Assembly (NCBI GenBank): GCA_937906795.1
Contig: CALCUQ010000379.1
Location: forward strand, 1 to 10,996
Direction: 5' to 3'
Length of the DNA: 10,996 bases
Source: an uncultured Bacteroidales bacterium
GTDB lineage: Bacteria > Bacteroidota > Bacteroidia > Bacteroidales > UBA932
Each line of letters opens with the position of its first letter. The first letter of the stretch is position 1. Positions 6,281 to 10,996 of the stretch are shown here, one piece after another. Below the pieces are notes generated by a model. It saw nothing but the letters and a program-made list of their open reading frames with translations, had not been told where the DNA came from and made no database searches. The position numbers and the translations under genes are program-made.

Positions 6281-7693
6281 ATGAAACCAAGGACAGGATT
6301 ATCTACAACACTAACACAGACAACAACATTGTCACCTATACAGATAATGACAATCAAGTTGCTGGAACTGCCAACTCTTGAACTGGAACAAAGAATACAG
6401 AAAGAGCTGGAGGAGAACCCTGTATTGGATGAAAATATCCAAAACAATGAAACAGAAGATGGAACCCCTAAAAAGGTTTCTCTAAGCGAATATTCTGCAT
6501 CTGACCCTACACCATCGTATAAATTATACGTAAACAATCACAGCAAGGATGCAAAACCCCAATATAATACCTTTTCTGTAAAAGAGAGTTTCCAGGACAG
6601 TTTGATAGACCAGCTTGGTTATAGAGATCTGGACAAGAAAACAAAATTTATTGCAGTCTTTCTTATTGGCAGTCTTGACACAGACGGCTACTTACGCAGA
6701 GATTTGCAGGCAATATCAAATGACCTTGCATTCAGATTTCAAATTAATGCAGATGTAGATGAGATAGAGAAAGTTCTTGAAATTATTCAGGATTTTGAGC
6801 CGGCCGGCATTGGCGCCAGAGATTTGAAAGAGTGTCTGCTTTTACAACTTAAAGACAAAGAGGAGAGCATTTCAAAAGAAAACGCAAGCATTATTCTCTC
6901 CGACCATTTTGATGCTTTTACAAAAAAACATTATGATAAAATTATGGCCAAAATGGGTATTTCACAACAAGAACTCAAAGAGGCCATTGATCAGATTGTA
7001 AAACTTAACCCTAAACCAGGGGGACAATTGGATGATTCTTATGTTGAGCAAGTAAGTGGGGTTACTCCAGATTTTATTCTGGAGGAGATAAACGGCAGTT
7101 TTGTTGTGAGCACAACTAAATTCAACATACCTGAACTTAGAATAAACAAGCAATATGCCCAGATGCTTGAATCAACACCTGCCAACAGGGCTGAAAAGGA
7201 GGCTGCGAGTTTTGTAAAACAAAAAATTGACTCTGCAAAAAACCTTATAAGTGCCCTTAAACAAAGGCAGAATACTATGCTCAGCACTATGAATGCAATA
7301 GTTGATTTCCAGAAAGAGTATTTTAAAGATGGAGATGAAACTAAACTAAAGCCAATGGTGCTTAAAAATATTGCAGAAAAAACAGGACTGGACATATCAA
7401 CAATATCAAGAGTTGTAAACAGCAAATATGTAGATACATCTTTTGGTATAATTGCCCTTAAATCTCTTTTCTCAGAGGGACTTATGACAGAAGATGGAAA
7501 AGAGGTTTCAACCAGAGAGATTAAAAAAATTCTGCAAGAGAGCATAGAAGAAGAATCTAAGAGCAAACCGCTTACAGATGAAGAACTTGTTAATGTTCTT
7601 ACCAGTAAAGGGTATAAAGTTGCCCGCAGAACAGTTGCCAAATACAGAGAACAGCTTAATATTCCTATAGCAAGACTACGTAAAGAGTTATAA
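6281..7693 (+). CDS. rpoN: RNA polymerase sigma-54 factor
   Basis: A 470-aa sigma-54. It directs RNA polymerase to -24/-12 promoters and needs an AAA+ activator to open DNA. Region I is clear: QTTTLSPIQIMTIKLLELPTLELEQRIQKELEENPVLDE, read in two overlapping parts at residues 15-50. An acidic linker follows, then the core-binding domain (about 95-290), a helix-turn-helix (about 361-385, KNIAEKTGLDISTISRVV), and the RpoN box ARRTVAKYRE at 448-457 close to the C-terminus. I chose ATG 6281 over an in-frame TTG at 6272 because the TTG lies inside the -7 box. Divergent from glsA, and 14 nt before the NodB-like lipoprotein gene, which is probably co-transcribed. No sigma-54 activator gene is in the window. 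Confidence 0.95.
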   Translation: MKPRTGLSTTLTQTTTLSPIQIMTIKLLELPTLELEQRIQKELEENPVLDENIQNNETEDGTPKKVSLSEYSASDPTPSYKLYVNNHSKDAKPQYNTFSVKESFQDSLIDQLGYRDLDKKTKFIAVFLIGSLDTDGYLRRDLQAISNDLAFRFQINADVDEIEKVLEIIQDFEPAGIGARDLKECLLLQLKDKEESISKENASIILSDHFDAFTKKHYDKIMAKMGISQQELKEAIDQIVKLNPKPGGQLDDSYVEQVSGVTPDFILEEINGSFVVSTTKFNIPELRINKQYAQMLESTPANRAEKEAASFVKQKIDSAKNLISALKQRQNTMLSTMNAIVDFQKEYFKDGDETKLKPMVLKNIAEKTGLDISTISRVVNSKYVDTSFGIIALKSLFSEGLMTEDGKEVSTREIKKILQESIEEESKSKPLTDEELVNVLTSKGYKVARRTVAKYREQLNIPIARLRKEL

Positions 7694-7707
7694 AAACCTT
7701 AACAGCT

Positions 7708-8556
7708 ATGAAAAACATTGTAAAACAATTACTCTGCTGCACAGTTACAGCTATGGTTGCATATAGTTTTACATCATGCAGCACAAATAAGGCCACCAAA
7801 CCAACATTTGTCAGAGACCCTTATGGTGTGGTAGAAAAAATAAATCCCGATTCAAAAGAGGTATATCTGGTTTTTACCGGACATTATAGCCATGCAGATT
7901 CTGGCAGATTTGAGAACTTCGATGGAGTAGTACCTGTTTTGAATACCCTTAAAGAAAAAGGGGTTAAAGGTTCATTCTTCCCAACGGGAGTATGTTTTGA
8001 TGTAGAGAAATATCAGGAACCTGTTAAAAGGCTGATAAGTGAAGGACACTATTTGTCTTCACACTCTTATGCTCATCTTTTACTGTGCGATGAGAACGAC
8101 AGAAGCATTTCGTTGGTATCAGAAGACTCGTTACGTGCAGATTTTGCAATTATGGAGAGCAAACTGGAAAAATTTGGCCTTACAAAAGAGCAATATTGCT
8201 GGCTTATTCCTCCATATGAAGTATATGACCAAAAATCTGTAGATATAATAAAAGAGATGGGGTACAAACTTGTAAACCCAACCAGCAGATTCCTTACAGG
8301 AATGGACTGGACCAGTCCTGGTGCAGAAAATTACCACTCTACAGAAATGATTCTGGAGCATTTGTGGAAATACGAAAAAGAGAACTCCTTTAACGGAGTA
8401 ATTCTTTTGATTCACGCAATGAACTACCCAGACAGAACAGACGCTGACCGTCCGTACAATCATTTGGGAGACATTATTGATACCCTAAAAGCAAAAGGAT
8501 ACTCCTTTAAAACAATGTTTGATGTAATTGAAGCAGAAAAAGCAGCTGCTAAATAA
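7708..8556 (+). CDS. NodB-like polysaccharide deacetylase family lipoprotein, altered active site
   Basis: A 282-aa predicted lipoprotein: signal peptide with lipobox SFTSC (Cys24), weaker than consensus because Phe is at -3. The mature part has a NodB (carbohydrate esterase 4) fold signature. The metal-binding motif SHSYAH (118-123, HSxxH) and a C-terminal LLIHAM motif (His236) are intact. The first motif, normally TFDD, is replaced by FTGHYSHADSG (about 56-66), so Asp64 might take the base role. The third motif, normally RxPY, is IPPY (167-170) without Arg. I recall the same pattern in other Bacteroides homologues, so it looks like a subfamily. The substrate is unknown; cell-envelope or dietary glycans are both possible. 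It follows rpoN by 14 nt and overlaps the convergent GNAT gene by 8 nt. Confidence 0.8.
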   Translation: MKNIVKQLLCCTVTAMVAYSFTSCSTNKATKPTFVRDPYGVVEKINPDSKEVYLVFTGHYSHADSGRFENFDGVVPVLNTLKEKGVKGSFFPTGVCFDVEKYQEPVKRLISEGHYLSSHSYAHLLLCDENDRSISLVSEDSLRADFAIMESKLEKFGLTKEQYCWLIPPYEVYDQKSVDIIKEMGYKLVNPTSRFLTGMDWTSPGAENYHSTEMILEHLWKYEKENSFNGVILLIHAMNYPDRTDADRPYNHLGDIIDTLKAKGYSFKTMFDVIEAEKAAAK

Positions 8557-9055
8557 TATCAAGCGCCATAATATAATCGGTCATAAAATAACCGTTTCCA
8601 ATAGGAAAATCACCCTGCAAGGTTTTACGCATCCCCATTTTTGTATAAAAGCCTACTGCAGGGTTTTCTCTGTTTACATTGAGCTCCATTCTTGCAGGAA
8701 GTTCAGAATGCTCCCTTATATATTCAACCGCCTTTTTAAACATATTTTCCCCTACAGACAATTTCTGAAACTCTTTCAAAAGATATAGCTTGTGCAAATG
8801 CCACAAAGAATTTCCCTGATTCTCCAAAGAAAAATATCCCGCCGGCCTGTTATTATAATAAACAATGAAATAAATGTGCCCTTGCACTCTCACCTGCTCC
8901 AATAAACTATCCATAGAATACATCCATTGCATCATATACTCAACCTGGCCATCTGGCAACATAGAATTATAAGTTTGAGGGAAAACAATCTGAGCCAGCT
9001 GTCTAATCAGTGGCAAATCCTCTATATTGGCTTGTTTGTATGTAATCATTTCCAT
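8549..9055 (-). CDS. GNAT family N-acetyltransferase
   Basis: A 168-aa single-domain GNAT acetyltransferase that would use acetyl-CoA. It opens with the usual beta-strand and helix (MITYKQANIEDLPLIRQLA). Motif A is LHKLYLLKEFQKLSVGENMF (87-106), whose pyrophosphate loop QKLSVG has Ser where Q/RxxGxG/A has Gly. Motif B is LNVNRENPAVGFYTKMGM, the classic NxxAxxFYxxxGF pattern. The acceptor cannot be predicted; the SMLPDGQVEYMM segment resembles small-molecule or peptide acetyltransferases of this family in Bacteroides. The start ATG at 9055 follows an AT-rich intergenic region without a recognisable full promoter. It ends with TAG at 8549-8551, overlapping the convergent deacetylase gene; no terminator is seen between them. 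Confidence 0.88.
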   Translation of the reverse strand: MEMITYKQANIEDLPLIRQLAQIVFPQTYNSMLPDGQVEYMMQWMYSMDSLLEQVRVQGHIYFIVYYNNRPAGYFSLENQGNSLWHLHKLYLLKEFQKLSVGENMFKKAVEYIREHSELPARMELNVNRENPAVGFYTKMGMRKTLQGDFPIGNGYFMTDYIMALDII

Positions 9056-9160
9056 TTCTTAATAAAAACAAAGTTTAAAGATATTAAGAATTTATTTTCT
9101 ATCATATACCTTATAGACGCTACTTATATGCTAAAAGAGGTAAATATTCATAGAAGGATT

Positions 9161-9168
9161 GGGGGGGG
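9161..9168 (+). repeat. G8 homopolymer upstream of a membrane-protein gene
   Basis: Eight consecutive G in one of the most AT-rich stretches of the window. If translation starts at the in-frame ATG 9128, the tract is coding (I-G-G-G-Y), and both G7 and G9 reach a stop within about 15 codons. If translation starts at ATG 9233, the tract lies in the spacer of a possible promoter (TTG 9159-9161, TAACATTG 9183-9190, spacing 21). Confidence 0.7.
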
Positions 9169-9232
9169 ATATTGGAGTATTGTAACATTGACGGATAATA
9201 ACTATATTCACAAGGATAAATTTATACTTGAT

Positions 9233-9787
9233 ATGAATAAAGAGATAAAGTTAAAAACCACTAAAATTTATCAGAGACCATTCCTGGAGATAATTAATTT
9301 TAAATTTGTTATTGATTCTCTTATAATGATATTCTCAATATGGGTAATATGTAAGCACATTATATTTTCTGGAACATTGGATAATTATGCCGCCTGGATT
9401 GCATTGGGAATCTTATCTCCTGTTATATTGGCTGTATGGTATTCAATTATAGGCAAGTATTTTTATATTATCTTGTTTGATGATAAGATTGTTGTACAAA
9501 ACTACTTTCTTCCATTTTTCAGGATATGCAGAAAATACAATGAAATAAACAAAGTAAGGTTTTGGATGCCCACCCCTAATCAATGGGGAATAGAATCAAT
9601 AGAGATAGTAAGAGCTGGTAGAAAAAGAGGCGGGTTATTTTATGGCATTTCTATGGTTAATCCAAAGGATCATCTCGATATTGTTTCTGCATTGGAAAGC
9701 AAAGGGGTAAAGGTTGATGTCTTTAAAAATCTTTCGCCCAAGGAATACCGTGAGGTGCATAAGAAGATTAGAAGGGGAGAATTATAG
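9233..9787 (+). CDS. Two-helix membrane protein with C-terminal cytosolic domain, unknown function
   Basis: A 184-aa protein I do not recognise with certainty. It has a short basic N-terminus, two hydrophobic helices (about 24-46 and 52-74) and a soluble C-terminal domain (75-184) rich in beta-strand patterns. The segment YFYIILFDDKIVVQNYFLPF just after helix two resembles the opening of bacterial PH-like (bPH) domains, but the match is loose. The end is charged (KNLSPKEYREVHKKIRRGEL). ATG 9233 is preferred because it gives a natural MNKEIKLKT start close to helix one. ATG 9128 is in frame and would add 35 residues including the G8-encoded Gly-Gly-Gly; the frame is open even further up, into the antisense of the GNAT gene. 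It stands alone, closed by a strong terminator. About 25-33% GC, lower than its neighbours. Confidence 0.7.
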   Translation: MNKEIKLKTTKIYQRPFLEIINFKFVIDSLIMIFSIWVICKHIIFSGTLDNYAAWIALGILSPVILAVWYSIIGKYFYIILFDDKIVVQNYFLPFFRICRKYNEINKVRFWMPTPNQWGIESIEIVRAGRKRGGLFYGISMVNPKDHLDIVSALESKGVKVDVFKNLSPKEYREVHKKIRRGEL

Positions 9788-9795
9788 AATATAAA

Positions 9796-9847
9796 GGTAG
9801 AGTGAAACGGTTTGAGTATTACAATCTGTTTTACTCTATCTTTTTTT
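9796..9847 (+). terminator. Long-stem intrinsic terminator
   Basis: 9796-9810 (GGTAGAGTGAAACGG) pairs with 9826-9840 (CTGTTTTACTCTATC) over 15 positions using several G-U pairs, around a 15-nt loop, and seven T follow (9841-9847). The G-U pairs make it stable mainly in the plus-strand transcript. It separates the membrane-protein gene from the DUF4252-sigma unit. Confidence 0.88.
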
Positions 9848-9870
9848 GATTAAAAAATGAAAAATTTCTG

Positions 9871-9895
9871 TTAACAAAAAGCGGGTGAGTGAGTC
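9871..9895 (+). promoter_or_regulatory. Candidate ECF-type promoter of the DUF4252-sigma unit
   Basis: No TAnnTTTG promoter is seen between the terminator and the DUF4252 gene. The short GC-richer segment GCGGGTGAGTGAGTCC lies there, preceded by TTAACA. The AACA (9873-9876), 16 nt, GTC (9893-9895) arrangement resembles the AAC/GTC pattern of many self-regulated ECF sigma promoters. This is inference; consensus motifs for this sigma group are not known to me. Confidence 0.3.
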
Positions 9896-9918
9896 CTATT
9901 ATAAAACATCAAAAAATT

Positions 9919-10425
9919 ATGAAAAAACTATTATTGATATTGGGTTTGATGGTTCCTATGTTGGCAACTGCGGCAACATTCGGAAATAGGGCAAGCAAGA
10001 ACAGAATTGGAAGTTTTATAGCGGATTGTCGCCATTATGAAGGAGCTGAAGTTGTACATCTGGGGTCTTTTGCTACAAGTTTGGGAAAGGGAATATTGAA
10101 GATTGTATCTATAGATGATCCGGATGCCAGAGAGATGCTTAAAATGATTAAGGATATAAGAAGTCTTTATGTATTAAGTTATGAAGATTGTTCCAAGAGT
10201 GTACAGGCAAAAGTGAACAGCCGTATGGAGAAAATGCTTGAAGGTTTCCAGATGCTTATGGAAGCTAAAGATGGCGACGATAAAATGAGGATTTACGGAA
10301 TTGTAGACGAGGACGGAGAGAAGGTGAGTGACTTTATCCTGCATACACCATCGGAATGTGCCGTAATATGCATCCTTGGATCAATTTCAACTGAAGCTAT
10401 AGCAAAAATTGCATTAGATGACTAG
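9919..10425 (+). CDS. DUF4252 domain-containing secreted protein
   Basis: A 168-aa protein with a clear signal peptide (MKKLLLILGLMVPMLATA, cleavage likely after Ala18); there is no lipobox cysteine, so it is probably periplasmic. The mature part has the pattern I know from DUF4252: an initial helix, a VVHLGSFATSLGKGILKI segment, a central IRSLYVLSYEDCS strand, a long helix (SRMEKMLEGFQMLMEAKDGDDKMRIYGI), and a terminal CAVICILGSISTEAIAKI strand-helix. DUF4252 function is unknown, but these genes commonly sit beside ECF sigma factors in Bacteroidetes. ATG 9919 is chosen over GTG 9889 because it begins the signal peptide. The last codons overlap the sigma gene by 8 nt, implying translational coupling. 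Confidence 0.8.
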   Translation: MKKLLLILGLMVPMLATAATFGNRASKNRIGSFIADCRHYEGAEVVHLGSFATSLGKGILKIVSIDDPDAREMLKMIKDIRSLYVLSYEDCSKSVQAKVNSRMEKMLEGFQMLMEAKDGDDKMRIYGIVDEDGEKVSDFILHTPSECAVICILGSISTEAIAKIALDD

Positions 10426-10909
10426 CCAGAAGTTCAATACAGAATACTTGCCGTTGGCTCCATTGCTCTACAGGATTGCCTTCCATATACTTGAACAGCA
10501 GGATGAAGCTGAGGATGCGGTGCAGGAGACGTTCCTCAAATTGTGGGAGATGCGGGACAAGCTTGACGGTGTGGAATCGGCCAAGGCCTACAGCATCAGA
10601 ATCCTGAAAAATGAGTGTCTCGACCGCCTGCGCAAGGCAAAGAAAGCAGTACCAGCAGAACAGGCTTTGGCCAAAAAGTCAATCTTGCCGGCAGATGAGC
10701 AGATAGATGCAAAGAGGAGGTTGGAAAAAGTCCTGGGAGCCATCAAGTCTCTTCCCGACAGTCAGAAGCAGGTTCTCCTTCTGCGCACAGTGGAGGAACT
10801 CTCATACGAAGAAATATCTGAGAGAATGGGGATGTCCCAACTGACATTGAGAGTATTACTCACAAGGGCAAGAGGGGCTTTGAGAAATTTATCGGGAAGA
10901 AAAATTTAA
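10418..10909 (+). CDS. ECF-type RNA polymerase sigma-70 family factor
   Basis: A 163-aa two-domain sigma factor without a C-terminal extension. Region 2 spans about residues 10-75, with DEAEDAVQETFLKLWEMRDKL (in part, 29-49) for core binding and the -10 recognition helix ending KNECLDRLRKAKK. Region 4 spans about 105-158, with SLPDSQKQVLLLR and the helix-turn-helix SYEEISERMGMSQLTLRVLLTRARG (in two parts) for -35 recognition. The ATG overlaps the DUF4252 stop region by 8 nt, and the stop overlaps the next gene's ATG (TAATG). Base composition is about 50% GC, well above the adjacent genes, with codons such as CTG, CGC and GCC that are rare elsewhere in the window. Its signal and regulon are unknown; the DUF4252 protein upstream and the partial gene downstream are the natural candidates for partner or regulator. 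Confidence 0.92.
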   Translation: MTSQKFNTEYLPLAPLLYRIAFHILEQQDEAEDAVQETFLKLWEMRDKLDGVESAKAYSIRILKNECLDRLRKAKKAVPAEQALAKKSILPADEQIDAKRRLEKVLGAIKSLPDSQKQVLLLRTVEELSYEEISERMGMSQLTLRVLLTRARGALRNLSGRKI

Positions 10910-10996
10910 TGGAAATTAAGATGAAAAGAATTGAAGATATAGAAAAAATGGGACTGGAGGAGCTGGAGGCAGCTGCTATGGAAGAGAAAGTGGAGG
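10909..10996 (+). CDS. Start of a gene after the ECF sigma factor, possible anti-sigma or membrane partner (partial)
   Basis: The ATG at 10909 overlaps the sigma stop codon (TAATG), so the gene is probably translationally coupled. Only about 29 codons are inside the window, beginning MEIKMKRIEDIEKMGLEE and continuing as a strongly acidic, Glu-rich helix. A second in-frame ATG at 10921 (MKRIEDIEKM) could also be the start. I recall a helical, often membrane-anchored protein with this sort of N-terminus directly after sigma genes paired with DUF4252 in Bacteroides, which suggests an anti-sigma role. Nothing in the visible residues proves it. The remainder lies beyond the window end. Confidence 0.6.
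   Translation, partial: MEIKMKRIEDIEKMGLEELEAAAMEEKVE

Noticed and set aside
7039..7641. Open frame of 200 codons on the minus strand inside rpoN
   Set aside because: Antisense to the sigma-54 core-binding and DNA-binding domains; low-complexity Ser/Leu composition typical of a shadow frame.
8927..9127. N-terminal extension of the membrane-protein gene into the antisense of the GNAT gene
   Set aside because: The first 43 codons overlap the opposite gene and the encoded residues have no pattern; probably a chance open frame.
9889..9918. GTG start for the DUF4252 gene
   Set aside because: It would place ten polar residues before a complete signal peptide that begins at the ATG at 9919.

Overview
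The window reads as a chromosomal segment of an AT-rich member of the Bacteroidota, most likely order Bacteroidales. Four things point there: several exact or near matches to the Bacteroidetes promoter (TTTG, about 19-20 nt, TAnnTTTG); lipoproteins with an acidic stretch after the lipid-bearing cysteine; lineage-typical families (DUF4837, DUF4252, a GlsA/GlsB-type acyltransferase pair); and an almost complete lack of Shine-Dalgarno sequences. I see no insertion sequence, prophage or CRISPR array.

Left part, plus strand (1-3726): the 3' end of dxr, then rseP and a DUF4837 surface-type lipoprotein at 15-18 nt spacing, probably one operon. A strong promoter then drives a tRNA-Glu(TTC) followed 24 nt later by rpsT. 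An intrinsic terminator follows, and radC begins within 10 nt of its U-tract. upp has its own well-matched promoter, which shows that its start is the ATG at 3797.

Middle (4445-7693): a minus-strand pair encodes a PlsC-type O-acyltransferase (GlsA-like) and a GNAT-fold N-acyltransferase (GlsB-like). The pair overlaps by 44 nt around a run of eight A residues and probably makes N-acyl/O-acyl amino-acid lipids such as glycine lipids. rpoN (sigma-54) is divergent from it and is followed at 14 nt by a NodB-like lipoprotein with altered catalytic motifs.

Right part (8549-10996): a minus-strand GNAT acetyltransferase meets the deacetylase gene tail to tail with an 8-nt overlap. Divergent from it is a two-helix membrane protein of unknown function, preceded by a G8 homopolymer that could be a phase-variation switch. 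After a long hairpin terminator comes a translationally coupled unit: a secreted DUF4252 protein, an ECF sigma factor, and the start of a third gene. The sigma gene is about 50% GC, against roughly 25-40% nearby.

Most genes are housekeeping: isoprenoid synthesis, regulated proteolysis, translation, pyrimidine salvage, membrane lipids and sigma-54. The best candidates for something new are the split acyltransferase pair with its A8 slippage site, the G8 tract, and the DUF4252/ECF sigma unit.
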